NCBI RefSeq assembly: GCF_018612875.1
Contig: NZ_JAGGRI010000050.1
Location: forward strand, 1 to 35,556
DNA: 35,556 nucleotides
Direction: 5' to 3'
From: Lysobacter sp. ISL-50
GTDB taxonomy: Bacteria; Pseudomonadota; Gammaproteobacteria; Xanthomonadales; Xanthomonadaceae
Below, piece after piece: positions 14,212 through 23,250 of this stretch. Position 1 is the first letter of the stretch. Each line of letters begins with the position of its first letter. Made by a program: the position numbers and the translations under genes. The notes under the pieces were generated by a model. It made no database searches and had not been told where the DNA came from. It was given only the letters and a program-made list of their open reading frames with translations.

Positions 14212-15723
14212 ATGAGCGATGACGTCCGACTTCACGAGCTGCGCGCCGAGGTCGGGCGCGTCGCTGTCACTTCGCTGCCCCGGTTGATCGCGCAAGACCC
14301 GGCCCGCGCCGCGGATTTCGCTTTACAGGTCGGCCCGCTCTACGCCAGCTTCGCGCGCCAGCACTACGACCGCGAGGCGTTGGCCTGGTTGCGCAAGGCG
14401 GCTGAGGCCGCCGGCAGCGCACAGCGCCTGCAGGCGCTGTTCGACGGCGAGATCGTCAACCTCACCGAAGGCCGCCCGGCGCTGCATACCGCGCTGCGCG
14501 GCGATCTGTCGTCCTCGCAGACCGCCCGCGCCGCGCACCGTCAGGCGCTGGCCGCGCGCGAGCAGATGCGCGCGGTGGTCGATCGGCTCGCCGCGAGCGA
14601 AGTCACCGACATCGTCAGCGTCGGCATCGGCGGCTCCGACCTCGGCCCGCGACTGGCCGTGGACGCGCTGACCGGCGCCACGCCCGGCCGTTTCCGCGTG
14701 CATTTCCTGTCCAACGTCGACGGCCACGCCGCTCAGCGCACGTTGGCCGGGCTCGATCCCAAGCGCACCGCGGCGCTGCTGATCTCGAAAACCTTCGGCA
14801 CGCAGGAGACGCTGCTCAACGGCGGCATCCTGCGCGACTGGCTCGGCGACGATTCGCGTTTGTACGCGATCAGCGCCAACGTTGAGCGCGCCGCCAGCGC
14901 CTTCAATATTCCGTCCGAGCGCATCCTGCCGATGTGGGACTGGGTCGGCGGCCGTTACTCGCTGTGGTCGGCGGTGGGCCTGCCGATCGCGTTGGCGATC
15001 GGCATGGACAAGTTCGAGGCATTCCTCGACGGCGCCGCGCTGATGGACGCGCATGTGCTGGAAACACCGCTGGAGCGCAATCTCGCCGCCTGGCATGCCC
15101 TGACCGCGATCTGGAACCGCAACGGCCTGGGTTATGCGACGCAAGCGGTGCTGGCTTACGACGATCGCCTCAAGCTGCTGTCGAATTATCTGCAGCAGTT
15201 GGTGATGGAAAGCCTGGGCAAGTCCACGCGCCTGGACGGCTCGCCGGTCAGCGGCGACACCGTGCCGGTGTGGTGGGGCGGGGTCGGCACCGACACCCAG
15301 CACAGCTTCTTCCAGGCGCTGCATCAGGGTACTTCGATCGTTCCGGCCGATTTCATCGGCGTGATCCATTCCGATGCGCCGTATCCGCAGAACCATCGCG
15401 CCCTGCATGCCAATCTGCTGGCGCAGACCGAAGCCTTCGCCAACGGCCAGAGCAGCGACGATCCGCATCGCGCCTATGCCGGCGGACGGCCGAGCACGAC
15501 GATCCTGCTGGACGCGCTGACCCCGCAATCGCTCGGCGCGCTGCTGGCGATGTACGAACACAGCGTGTATCTGCAGTCGGTGTTCTGGGGCATCAACGCC
15601 TTCGATCAATTCGGCGTCGAACTCGGCAAGCAGGTCGCCAGCCGCCTGCTGCCGGCGCTGGCCGGCGAAGCGCAGGCCGACGATCCGGTGACGCGCGAGT
15701 TGCTGCGCAAGCTGCGCGGCTGA
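14212..15723 (+). CDS. pgi: Glucose-6-phosphate isomerase
   Basis: A 503-residue enzyme interconverting glucose-6-P and fructose-6-P in glycolysis and gluconeogenesis. Both PGI signatures are present: [16 protein letters not shown] and [18 protein letters not shown]. Phosphate-binding [23 protein letters not shown] and [19 protein letters not shown] also fit. It is shorter than the E. coli enzyme (549) because the N-terminal part is compact, as in other xanthomonads. The start is ATG 14212, 28 bp after panD, so the two are probably co-transcribed. Downstream is a VOC gene stump. Confidence 0.97.
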   Translation: MSDDVRLHELRAEVGRVAVTSLPRLIAQDPARAADFALQVGPLYASFARQHYDREALAWLRKAAEAAGSAQRLQALFDGEIVNLTEGRPALHTALRGDLSSSQTARAAHRQALAAREQMRAVVDRLAASEVTDIVSVGIGGSDLGPRLAVDALTGATPGRFRVHFLSNVDGHAAQRTLAGLDPKRTAALLISKTFGTQETLLNGGILRDWLGDDSRLYAISANVERAASAFNIPSERILPMWDWVGGRYSLWSAVGLPIALAIGMDKFEAFLDGAALMDAHVLETPLERNLAAWHALTAIWNRNGLGYATQAVLAYDDRLKLLSNYLQQLVMESLGKSTRLDGSPVSGDTVPVWWGGVGTDTQHSFFQALHQGTSIVPADFIGVIHSDAPYPQNHRALHANLLAQTEAFANGQSSDDPHRAYAGGRPSTTILLDALTPQSLGALLAMYEHSVYLQSVFWGINAFDQFGVELGKQVASRLLPALAGEAQADDPVTRELLRKLRG

Positions 15724-15763
15724 GCCGGGGCGCGGGTGTTTGCATGAATCGAACGGCGCGGGC

Positions 15764-15838
15764 ATGGCGATGCGTTTCGATCATTTCGTTGTGACCGTGG
15801 CTTCGATCGAGGCCACCTGCGCGTTCCACCGCGCCGCG
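15764..15838 (+). pseudogene. 5' stump of a VOC (glyoxalase-like) gene
   Basis: ATG 15764 or 15770 opens MRFDHFVVTVASIEATCAFHR, the typical first strand and helix of VOC-family proteins (compare FDHxVLTVxDxxATxxFY). After about 22 codons, homology stops exactly where the 34-bp inverted repeat begins (15839). The frame then runs through the repeat to a stop near 15899. No other part of a VOC gene is found downstream, where queG ends at 15945. The rest of the gene has been lost. Confidence 0.65.
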
Positions 15839-15939
15839 AAGTCTTTTGTAGGAGGGGCTTCAGCCCCGATGCTCTTTTTTCCGATCGCGGCGAACTGATC
15901 GAAAGGCATCGGGGCTGAAGCCCCTCCTACAAAAGACTT
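15839..15939. repeat. Perfect 34-bp inverted repeat (GGGGCTTCAGCCCC family)
   Basis: Arms 15839-15872 and 15906-15939 are exact reverse complements (AAGTCTTTTGTAGGAGGGGC... and its complement) around a 33-bp spacer ending GATCGAAAG. Each arm itself holds a small palindrome, GGGGCTTCAGCCCC. It is the same family as 28185-28274. It separates pgi and the VOC stump (plus) from queG (minus) and could act as a two-way terminator. Confidence 0.9.
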
Positions 15940-15944
15940 CAGGC

Positions 15945-17036
15945 TCAGGCAACCCCATGCCGCGCCAACGCCCACGCCACATGCTCGCGCACCACTTCGC
16001 TGGGATCTTCACGCCGGGCGCGCAACGCCGCGACAACTTCCGGCGAATCCTCCGCATTCCCCAACGCCACCGCGATATTGCGCAGCCAGCGCTCGTGCCC
16101 GCTGCGGCGGATCGCCGAGCCCTCGGTGCGTTGCAGGAACTCCGCTTCGTCCCAGGCGAACAACTGCGTCAGCGTGGCCTTGTCCAGGTCGTTGCGGGCC
16201 CGGAAGTCCGGCTCGTCGGTGCGCTGGGCGAATTTGTTCCAGGGACACACCAGCTGGCAGTCGTCGCAGCCGAAGATGCGGTTGCCGATCGCCGGCCGCA
16301 ACTCATGCGGAATCGCGCCTTCGTGTTCGATGGTCAGATAAGCGATGCAGCGCCGCGCATCGAGCCGGTGCGGCGCGACGATGGCCTGGGTCGGGCAGAT
16401 GTCGATGCAACGCGTGCAGGTGCCGCAGTGCGCGGTCGCCGGGGTGTCCACCGGCAGCGGCAGATCGACGTAGATCTCGCCGAGGAAGAACCACGAGCCG
16501 CCGTCCTTGTCGATCAGGCAGGTGTGCTTGCCGATCCAGCCCAGTCCGGCGTTGCGCGCCAGCGCGCGTTCCAGCACCGGCGCGGAATCGACGAACACGC
16601 GATGGCCGAACGGCCCGACCACTTCGGCCAGGCGGTCGGCCAGGCGCTGCAGGCGCTGGCGCATCAGCTTGTGGTAGTCGCGGCCCAGGGCGTAACGCGC
16701 GACGTAGGCGCGTTCGCGATCGGCCAGCGTCGCCCACGCGTCTTCGTCGTCGCGGCGGCCGTAGTCCAGGCCGACCGAAATCACCCGCAAGGTGCCCGGC
16801 AGCAAGGCGCTCGGACGCGCGCGCAGATCGCCGTGACGGGCCATCCAGTCCATCGAGCCGTGCAGGCCCTGGTCCAGCCAGTCGAGCAGATAGGCCTCAT
16901 CCTCGGCCAGTTCGATGCCGCTGATGCCGCAGCGCTGAAAACCGAATTCGCGCGCGATCTGGCGGATGCGCGCGGCCAGCGCCGCGTAGTCGGGCGCGGC
17001 GGCGGGCGAAGTGGGGCGGGCGTCGGGCTGGCTCAC
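15945..17036 (-). CDS. queG: Epoxyqueuosine reductase
   Basis: A 363-residue cobalamin-dependent iron-sulfur enzyme catalysing the last step of queuosine synthesis in tRNA. Eight cluster cysteines are visible: C204, C207, C210 and C214 in HCGTCTRCIDICPT, plus C230, C257, C260 and C264 around FGCDDCQLVCPWNKF. The N-terminal cobalamin-binding half includes RYALGRDYHKLMRQRL and NAGLGWIGKHTCLI. The C-terminus has HEAT-like helices (RSGHERWLRNIAVALGNA). I choose GTG 17036 (VSQPDARPTSP). ATG 17063 lies upstream of the best -10 (TATACT, 17051-17046), so it would not be on that transcript. It is divergent from nnr, with which it is neighbour in E. coli (yjeS-yjeF). Confidence 0.93.
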   Translation of the reverse strand: MSQPDARPTSPAAAPDYAALAARIRQIAREFGFQRCGISGIELAEDEAYLLDWLDQGLHGSMDWMARHGDLRARPSALLPGTLRVISVGLDYGRRDDEDAWATLADRERAYVARYALGRDYHKLMRQRLQRLADRLAEVVGPFGHRVFVDSAPVLERALARNAGLGWIGKHTCLIDKDGGSWFFLGEIYVDLPLPVDTPATAHCGTCTRCIDICPTQAIVAPHRLDARRCIAYLTIEHEGAIPHELRPAIGNRIFGCDDCQLVCPWNKFAQRTDEPDFRARNDLDKATLTQLFAWDEAEFLQRTEGSAIRRSGHERWLRNIAVALGNAEDSPEVVAALRARREDPSEVVREHVAWALARHGVA

Positions 17037-17045
17037 GATGCGGCA

Positions 17046-17055
17046 AGTATAGAAT
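17046..17055. promoter_or_regulatory. Overlapping divergent -10 boxes of queG and nnr
   Basis: AGTATAGAAT holds TAGAAT on the plus strand (17050-17055) and TATACT on the minus strand (17051-17046). The nnr ATG begins 6 bp after the plus box. The queG GTG begins 9 bp after the minus box. At normal spacing the nnr RNA would start at or next to its ATG, and the queG RNA about 3 nt before GTG. The -35 regions are weak on both sides, and neither start has a Shine-Dalgarno site. Confidence 0.5.
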
Positions 17056-17061
17056 TGCGCC

Positions 17062-18582
17062 ATGTCCCAGGTTGCTGAAACTGCGCAGATCGCCCCGACG
17101 GGCCTGTACGACGCCGCGGCGCTGCGCGCGGCGGAAACCGCGGCCGCGGCCGAACTGCGCGACGGCTACGCGCTGATGCGCCGCGCCGGCGAAGCGGCCT
17201 GGCGCGAATGGCTGGATCGCTGGAGCCAGGCCTATTCGCTGCTGGTGGTGTGCGGCCCCGGCAACAACGGCGGCGACGGCTACGTGATGGCCACGCACGC
17301 GCACCAGGCCGGGCGCCGGGTGACGGTGGTGCGTCTGGGCGAACACACGCCGCGCGGCAAGCTCGCGCAACGCGCCGCCGCCGAGTACGCCGCCGCCGGC
17401 GGGACCGCGATCGAATTCGACGGCACCTTGCCGGCCGCCGACGCCATCGTCGATGGCTTGTTCGGCATCGGCCTGAAACGTCCGCCGGAAGGCGCGGCGG
17501 TGGCGTTGATCGACGCCATCAACGCTCACGGCGCGCCGGTGTTCGCGCTGGATACGCCCAGCGGCGTCGATGCCGATCGCGGCCGGGTCGAGGGCGCGGC
17601 GGTGATCGCCGAACGCACCATCGAATTCATCGCGCGCAAGGCCGGCTTGCGCACCGGCGCGGCCCTGGATCGCGTCGGCAGCCTGAGTCTTGCCGACCTG
17701 GGGCTGCGCTTGTCCGGGTACGGTGTGCATCCGGTCGCCGAATGGCTGCGCGCCGACGATCTGCCGCGCTGGCTGCAGCGGCGCCGCCGCGACAGCCACA
17801 AAGGCAGCAACGGCCGCGTGCTGTGCATCGGCGGCGATCACGGTCACGGCGGCGCGTTGCTGTTGTGCGCGCAGGCGGCGTTGCGCAGCGGCGCCGGTTT
17901 GCTGGATGCGGCCACGCGTCAGGCGCACGTGGCGCCGATGCTCGCGCGCCTGCCCGAAGCGATGCCGCGCGCGGTCGAACATCCCGACGATCTGCGCGCG
18001 TCCATCGATGCCGCGGACGCGATCGCGATCGGTCCCGGCCTCGGTCAGGAACATTGGGGAAAACAGCTGTTTTCCGCGGTGATCGAAAGCGGCAAGCCGT
18101 TGCTGCTGGACGCCGATGCGTTGAATCTGCTCGCCGCCGAGCCGCGCCTGTTGCCGTCCCAGACCATGCTTACGCCGCATCCGGGCGAAGCCGCGCGCCT
18201 GCTCGGCAGCGACACCGCGCGCGTGCAATCGGATCGTTACTCCGCGGTGCGCGCGCTCGCCGATCATTACCACTGCACGGTCGTGCTCAAGGGCGCGGGG
18301 ACCTTGGTCGCCGCGCCCGGTTCGGGCGTGCGGGTGATCGGCGCGGGCAATCCCGGCATGGCGGTCGGCGGCATGGGCGATGTGCTCAGCGGCGTGATCG
18401 CGGCCTTGCGCGCGCAAGGTTTGAATTCGTTCGATGCGGCCAGTTGCGGTGCGTTGCTGCATTCGGTGGCCGGCGATTGCGCCGCGCGCGAAGACGGCGA
18501 GCGCGGTCTGTTGCCGAGCGATCTGATGCCGTGGCTGCGCCGCTGCGCCAACCCATCCGCTGCCCATACACTGACGCGATGA
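17062..18582 (+). CDS. nnr: Bifunctional NAD(P)HX epimerase / ADP-dependent dehydratase
   Basis: A 506-residue fusion repairing hydrated NADH and NADPH. The N-terminal YjeF_N epimerase domain (about 15-215) has VVCGPGNNGGDGYVMA at 62-77 and ALDTPSGVDADRG. The C-terminal ribokinase-like dehydratase (about 225-500) has HKGSNGRVLCIGG, AIAIGPGLGQ, LTPHPGEAARLLG and NPGMAVGGMGDVLSG, with the probable catalytic D440. E. coli Nnr (YjeF) has the same architecture and length. There is no ribosome-binding site before ATG 17062; the mRNA may be leaderless. The TGA overlaps the tsaE ATG (ATGA), so the two are translationally coupled. Confidence 0.96.
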   Translation: MSQVAETAQIAPTGLYDAAALRAAETAAAAELRDGYALMRRAGEAAWREWLDRWSQAYSLLVVCGPGNNGGDGYVMATHAHQAGRRVTVVRLGEHTPRGKLAQRAAAEYAAAGGTAIEFDGTLPAADAIVDGLFGIGLKRPPEGAAVALIDAINAHGAPVFALDTPSGVDADRGRVEGAAVIAERTIEFIARKAGLRTGAALDRVGSLSLADLGLRLSGYGVHPVAEWLRADDLPRWLQRRRRDSHKGSNGRVLCIGGDHGHGGALLLCAQAALRSGAGLLDAATRQAHVAPMLARLPEAMPRAVEHPDDLRASIDAADAIAIGPGLGQEHWGKQLFSAVIESGKPLLLDADALNLLAAEPRLLPSQTMLTPHPGEAARLLGSDTARVQSDRYSAVRALADHYHCTVVLKGAGTLVAAPGSGVRVIGAGNPGMAVGGMGDVLSGVIAALRAQGLNSFDAASCGALLHSVAGDCAAREDGERGLLPSDLMPWLRRCANPSAAHTLTR

Positions 18583-19136
18583 TGAGTCCGATCCATTCCG
18601 CGAACGCATCCGGGATCGCATCCGACGCTTCGCCGTCGCTGAGCCTGATGCTGGCCGACGCCGACGCCACCGACGCGCTCGGCGCGGCGCTGGCGCGCGC
18701 GCGCGCGCAACTCGCGCCGATGCCGGTGCTGCACGTGCATCTGCACGGCGATCTGGGCGCGGGCAAATCCACCTTGGCGCGCGCCTTGCTGCGCGCACTG
18801 GGCGTGCAGGGCGCGATCCGCAGCCCGACCTACACCCTGGTCGAACGCTACCCGCTCAGCGACGGCGGCGAGGCCTGGCACATGGATCTGTACCGGATCG
18901 GCGACGCCGGCGAACTGGAATTCCTCGGCCTGGACGGCGGCGAGGCCTCGCTGTGGCTGATCGAATGGCCCGAACGCGGCCAGGGCTGGCTGCCGGCGGC
19001 CGATCTGCGGATCGATCTGGCCGTGGACGGGAGCGGCCGTCGCGCCGGCCTGAGCGCCGCCACCCGGGGCGGCCGCGAGTGGCTGGCAGCCCTGAACCGG
19101 ACCACCGATTGGCGGGCGTTTGCGGCCGACTCCTGA
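18579..19136 (+). CDS. tsaE: tRNA t6A biosynthesis ATPase TsaE
   Basis: A 185-residue P-loop protein that works with TsaB and TsaD to make N6-threonylcarbamoyladenosine in tRNAs reading ANN codons. Walker A is GDLGAGKST at 57-65; also present are SPTYTLVERYPL, HMDLYRIGDAGELEFLG and WLIEWPERGQGWLP. The N-terminus is about 25 residues longer than E. coli TsaE. The start ATG 18579 overlaps the nnr stop by four bases. nnr-tsaE-amidase-mutL is the E. coli order. Confidence 0.95.
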   Translation: MMSPIHSANASGIASDASPSLSLMLADADATDALGAALARARAQLAPMPVLHVHLHGDLGAGKSTLARALLRALGVQGAIRSPTYTLVERYPLSDGGEAWHMDLYRIGDAGELEFLGLDGGEASLWLIEWPERGQGWLPAADLRIDLAVDGSGRRAGLSAATRGGREWLAALNRTTDWRAFAADS

Positions 19137-19223
19137 ACGATTCCATAGGAAGTAGCGGCAGGTACCGGATTTGCAAGGGAAAAATACTTGCAATTCATCA
19201 ATTCCGGTGCTTGACTTACACCC

Positions 19224-20951
19224 ATGCGAGTAAAAGGGGCCACCGTCCAGAAATTCCTGCTCGGCCTGGCGCTGCTCGCGGCGCTGGCCTGGAATCTCGC
19301 GCACGCCGGTGAAATCAAGGGCTTGGAGCTGCGCAGCGGCGCCACCGGCACCCGCGCCGAGATCGCCCTCGACGGCGCCGGCGAATACAAAGTCATCAGC
19401 CTGAAGGGCCCCGACCGCCTGGTCGTGGATCTGCCCGCCTCGCACCTGGGCAAGAACATCAAGCTTCCGGCCGGCGCCGGCATCGTCAAATCCGTGCGCA
19501 GCGGCGAGCCGCAGCCCGGTACCGCGCGCATCGTGTTCGACCTGGCCCAGCCGGTCGCGGCGATGAAGCCGCGTATCGAGCAGGGCGCTTCGGGCCCGCG
19601 CCTGGTACTGGAATGGCCGGGCGACGGCAGCGAATCCGCCGCGGCGCCCGCCGCCGTGGCCGCCGCGCCGAGCGCGCCCGCACCGCAGGTCGCGGCCAAC
19701 CCGGCCGTGGCCGCCGCGCAAACCGAAGCCGATCCGGCCGCGGCCTCGAACGCGGCGACCCAGAAGCTCATCGCCGAACTCGCCGCGCGCGGCGCCGCGA
19801 CTCATCAAGCCGCGCCGCGTCCCGTCGCTTCGACCGCGCAGCTGCCCATGGGCGCGTCGGTGTCGGTGCAGCCCGCGGCTCCGCCCCAGAACGTCGCGCA
19901 GGCCTCCGCGACGTCACCGGCCGCGCCGCAGACGACCAATCAAGCCGCGAATCAGGCCGCCACCCAGGCGGTCTTCGAACAGGCCGCGCAGGCGCCGGTG
20001 CCGACCACGGTCGCGACCGGCGTTCCGACCCGCATCGCCACCGGCGTGCCCACCCGCGTCGCTACCGGTGTGCCGACGCCGATGCCGGGCGCGTCCGACA
20101 TGGCCACCGAAACCAAGCCCGTGCCCGAGGCCTTGCCGCCGGCGGGCGCGGTCAAGACCATGAAGGACGTGATGCGCGGCCGCGGCATGCGTCCGTTGAT
20201 CATCGCCATCGATCCCGGCCACGGCGGCCAGGACCCCGGCGCGATCGGCATGACCGGCAAGCGCGAGAAGGACGTGACCCTGGCGATCGGCCGCGAACTG
20301 GCGCGCCAGATCAATTCCACGCCGGGTCTGAAGGCTTACATGACCCGCGACTCGGACGTGTTCATTCCGCTGCCGCGCCGTGCCGCGCTGGCGCGTCAGG
20401 CCAAGGCCGACATGTTCATCTCGATTCACGCCGACGCCGCCGAAAACCGCGCCGCCAAGGGTTCGTCGGTGTACGTGCTGTCGCTCAAGGGCGCGTCCTC
20501 GCAGCGCGCGCGCTGGCTGGCCGACAAGGAAAACGCCTCCGACCTGATCGGCGGCGTGCGCCTGCAGCAGACCGACAACACCCTGGCTTCGGTGCTGCTG
20601 GACCTGACTCAGAGCGGCCACATGAAGGCCTCCGAAGACGCGGCCGGGCATGTGCTCGATGGCCTCAAGGACGTCGGCAACAATCACAAGCCGCATATCG
20701 AGCGCGCCAACTTCGCCGTGCTGCGCACCTCGGACATGCCGGCGATGCTGGTCGAGACCGCCTTCATCTCCAACCCGGACGAAGAGCGTCGCCTGACCGA
20801 TCCCTCGCACCAGCGCGCACTGGCGCGCGCGGTGCTGGACGGCATCAACACCTATTTCACCCGCCAGCCGCCGCCGGGCACGATGTATGCGGCGCGCGCC
20901 GAGGCCCAGCAGGCTTCCCCGGGTGGGTTTGGGGGCGGTGGGAGTCCTTGA
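19224..20951 (+). CDS. amiC: N-acetylmuramoyl-L-alanine amidase (AMIN + Amidase_3)
   Basis: A 575-residue periplasmic zinc amidase that splits septal peptidoglycan. It has a signal peptide (about 1-28, ending AHA|GE), an AMIN domain (about 30-132) for septal targeting, and a long Ala/Pro/Thr linker (about 133-320). The Amidase_3 domain follows (325-546), with zinc ligands H333 (IAIDPGHGGQDPGA), E348 (GKREKD), H402 (FISIHADAAE) and E511 (VETAFISNPDEER). An insertion around 420-475 corresponds to the regulatory helix covering the active site in AmiB/AmiC-type enzymes that EnvC/NlpD activators displace. The linker holds tandem ATGVPTR units (263-286). The gene name AmiC versus AmiB is by convention; the position before mutL matches E. 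coli amiB. Confidence 0.94.
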   Translation: MRVKGATVQKFLLGLALLAALAWNLAHAGEIKGLELRSGATGTRAEIALDGAGEYKVISLKGPDRLVVDLPASHLGKNIKLPAGAGIVKSVRSGEPQPGTARIVFDLAQPVAAMKPRIEQGASGPRLVLEWPGDGSESAAAPAAVAAAPSAPAPQVAANPAVAAAQTEADPAAASNAATQKLIAELAARGAATHQAAPRPVASTAQLPMGASVSVQPAAPPQNVAQASATSPAAPQTTNQAANQAATQAVFEQAAQAPVPTTVATGVPTRIATGVPTRVATGVPTPMPGASDMATETKPVPEALPPAGAVKTMKDVMRGRGMRPLIIAIDPGHGGQDPGAIGMTGKREKDVTLAIGRELARQINSTPGLKAYMTRDSDVFIPLPRRAALARQAKADMFISIHADAAENRAAKGSSVYVLSLKGASSQRARWLADKENASDLIGGVRLQQTDNTLASVLLDLTQSGHMKASEDAAGHVLDGLKDVGNNHKPHIERANFAVLRTSDMPAMLVETAFISNPDEERRLTDPSHQRALARAVLDGINTYFTRQPPPGTMYAARAEAQQASPGGFGGGGSP

Positions 20952-20985
20952 AGTTCGGCGGACGGTTACTGCAAGGCTTTGATCG

Positions 20986-21007
20986 ACGGCCCTTCGGGGC
21001 CGTTTTC
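20986..21007 (+). terminator. Terminator after amiC
   Basis: Stem ACGGCCC (20986-20992) / GGGCCGT (20997-21003) closed by a UUCG tetraloop and followed by TTTTC. It is 34 bp past the amiC stop, so mutL probably needs its own promoter despite the conserved gene order. Confidence 0.75.
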
Positions 21008-21036
21008 GTTTGCGGCGTGCGACCCTCACCCCAACC

Positions 21037-21240
21037 CCTCTCCCGCAAGCGGGAGAGGGGCTCAGTATCGGTGGCGGCACCTGGTGCAGCTTCAATTGCG
21101 AGAAAAGCTGCGGAGCCGAGCCCTTCTCCCGCAAGCGGGAGAGGGGCTCAGTATCGGTGGCGGCAGCTGATGCAGCTTCAATTGCGAGAAAAGCTGCGGA
21201 GCCGAGCCCTTCTCCCGCTTGCGGGAGAAGGTGCCCGAAG
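21037..21240. repeat. 86-bp direct repeats carrying CTCTCCCGC palindromes
   Basis: The palindrome CTCCCGCAAGCGGGAG occurs at 21041 and 21127, and CTCCCGCTTGCGGGAG at 21213, spaced exactly 86 bp. The sequence between them (GGGGCTCAGTATCGGTGGCGG...GCTGCGGAGCCGAGCCC) is duplicated almost perfectly. The last copy continues into GAAGGTGCCCGAAGGGCGGATGAGGG. This palindrome family is widely dispersed in Xanthomonadaceae. With the amiC terminator it fills the gene-free 20952-21377. Confidence 0.9.
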
Positions 21241-21377
21241 GGCGGATGAGGGCGCTTTGCCCGCGACTGATCATCCAGCCCCCTCAAACCACAAGCAGCG
21301 GATCGCGGCGACCGGCACCCAGCGGCTATCATCGATCCCCATCCCCCCACGGTGCCGCGCGCACCGAAACGCCGCCT

Positions 21378-23249
21378 GTGAGCATCCGCCAACTCCCCGA
21401 TACCCTCATCAACCAGATCGCCGCCGGCGAGGTGGTCGAACGGCCCGCGTCCGTGGTCAAGGAACTGGTCGAGAACGCGCTCGACGCCGGCGCGCGCCGG
21501 GTCGATATCGACCTGGAAGAAGGCGGCGTGCGCCTGATCCGCATCCGCGACGACGGCAACGGCATCGCGCCGGAGGAACTGCCGCTGGCGGTCTCGCGCC
21601 ACGCCACCAGCAAGATCGCTTCGCTCGACGACCTGGAAGGCGTCACCACCCTGGGCTTCCGCGGCGAAGCGCTGCCGTCGATCGCCTCGGTCAGCCGCTT
21701 CGCGCTGTCGTCGCGGCGGATCGGCGAAGACCGCGGCGCGGTGCTGGAAATCGACGGCGGCCGCCTCGGCGAGGTCACGCCCAAGTCGCATCCGCAAGGC
21801 ACCACGGTCGAAGTGCGCGACCTGTTCTTCAACGTCCCGGCGCGGCGCAAATTCCTCAAGGCCGAGCGCACCGAGCTCGGCCATATCGAGGAATGGCTGC
21901 GGCAACTGGCGCTGGCGCGGCCCGATGTCGAACTGCGCGTCTCGCATAACGGCAAGGCGACACGGCGCTGGAAAGGCGAGGGCGACCTGGTCGATATGGG
22001 CCTGTCGGACGTGCGCATCGGCGAAGCGCTGGGCGATGAATTCGCCAAGAACGCGCTGCGCGTGGATCACAGCGGCGCCGGCCTGCGCCTGCACGGCTGG
22101 ATCGCGCAGCCCTCGTACAACCGCGCCAGCGCCGATCAGCAGTACCTGTATTGCAACGGCCGCTCGGTGCGCGATCGCAGCATCGCCCACGCGGTCAAGC
22201 AGGCCTACGCCGACGTGCTGTTCCACGGCCGCCAGCCGGCGTATGTGCTGTTTCTGGAACTCGACCCGCGCCGGGTCGATGTCAACGTGCATCCGGCCAA
22301 GCACGAAGTGCGTTTTCGCGATGCGCGGCTGATCCACGACTTCGTCTATCGCACCCTCAACGACGCCCTGGCCGAAACCCGCGCCGGCACCTTGCCGTCG
22401 GCGCAGGTGCCCGGCGGCTTTGATGCGGCCGCGAACGGCGAGGGCGCCGCGCCGTCGAACATGTATCAATACCGGCCGACCGCGCCGCTGGGCCTGCAGG
22501 TGCGCGAAACCCAGGCCGGTTACGCCGCGCTGTACGGCAACGGCGGCGGCTCGGTGTCTGGCCCCGCGCCGGGCGCCGGACTGTATACCGGTTCCGGCAG
22601 CGCCTACGCCGCGCCGTCCGCGGGCATGCCGCTGCCGGCGTTGCCGCGCAGCGACGACGACAGCCTGCCGCCGCTGGGCTACGCCATCGCCCAGTTGCAC
22701 GGCGTCTACGTGCTGGCCGAAAGCGCCGAAGGCCTGATCGTGGTCGATATGCACGCCGCGCACGAGCGCATCGGCTACGAAAAACTCAAGAGCGCGCACG
22801 ACGGCGAGGGCCTGCGCACGCAGCCATTGCTGGTGCCGGCGACGCTGGCGGTGTCCGAGCGCGAGGCCGAGGTCGCCGAGCGCGAGGAAGCCACGCTGAT
22901 CGCGCTGGGTTTCGAAGTCACCCGCAGCGGCCCGCAGTCGCTGGCCCTGCGCGCGGTGCCGGCCTTGCTCGCCCACGGCGACGTCGAGGCGCTGCTGCGC
23001 GACGTGCTGACCGACCTGCGCGAACACGGCGAATCGCGCCGGGTCGCGGCGGCGCGCGACGAACTGCTTTCGACCATGGCCTGCCATGGCGCGGTGCGCG
23101 CCAACCGCCGTCTCACTTTGCCGGAAATGAACGCCTTGCTGCGCGAAATGGAAGCGACCGAACGCTCCGGCCAATGCAATCATGGACGCCCTACCTGGGC
23201 GCGCTTCACCCTGCCCGAAATCGATCGTTGGTTCCTGCGAGGACGTTGA
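21378..23249 (+). CDS. mutL: DNA mismatch repair protein MutL (endonuclease type)
   Basis: A 623-residue GHKL ATPase coupling MutS mismatch recognition to strand removal. N-terminal ATPase motifs are [34 protein letters not shown] and [15 protein letters not shown]. The linker (about 335-430) is low complexity. The C-terminal domain keeps all metal-endonuclease motifs: [12 protein letters not shown] from D457, ACHGAVRAN at 568-576 and CNHGRPTW from C600. Such MutLs nick DNA themselves and occur in bacteria without MutH, unlike E. coli. I start at GTG 21378 ([18 protein letters not shown]), which matches the conserved N-terminus; upstream in-frame codons lie in the repeat region. The DUF1684 gene begins one base after the stop. 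Confidence 0.96.
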   Translation: MSIRQLPDTLINQIAAGEVVERPASVVKELVENALDAGARRVDIDLEEGGVRLIRIRDDGNGIAPEELPLAVSRHATSKIASLDDLEGVTTLGFRGEALPSIASVSRFALSSRRIGEDRGAVLEIDGGRLGEVTPKSHPQGTTVEVRDLFFNVPARRKFLKAERTELGHIEEWLRQLALARPDVELRVSHNGKATRRWKGEGDLVDMGLSDVRIGEALGDEFAKNALRVDHSGAGLRLHGWIAQPSYNRASADQQYLYCNGRSVRDRSIAHAVKQAYADVLFHGRQPAYVLFLELDPRRVDVNVHPAKHEVRFRDARLIHDFVYRTLNDALAETRAGTLPSAQVPGGFDAAANGEGAAPSNMYQYRPTAPLGLQVRETQAGYAALYGNGGGSVSGPAPGAGLYTGSGSAYAAPSAGMPLPALPRSDDDSLPPLGYAIAQLHGVYVLAESAEGLIVVDMHAAHERIGYEKLKSAHDGEGLRTQPLLVPATLAVSEREAEVAEREEATLIALGFEVTRSGPQSLALRAVPALLAHGDVEALLRDVLTDLREHGESRRVAAARDELLSTMACHGAVRANRRLTLPEMNALLREMEATERSGQCNHGRPTWARFTLPEIDRWFLRGR

Positions 23250-23250
23250 G

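Noticed and set aside
17036-17063. ATG 17063 as the queG start
   Set aside because: It lies upstream of the only good -10 for queG and overlaps the nnr start codon. GTG 17036 still gives a full-length enzyme.
21037-21240. A CRISPR array, because of regularly spaced palindromes
   Set aside because: The period is exactly 86 bp and the sequence between palindromes is itself duplicated rather than unique, so these are tandem repeats, not spacers. No cas gene is present.
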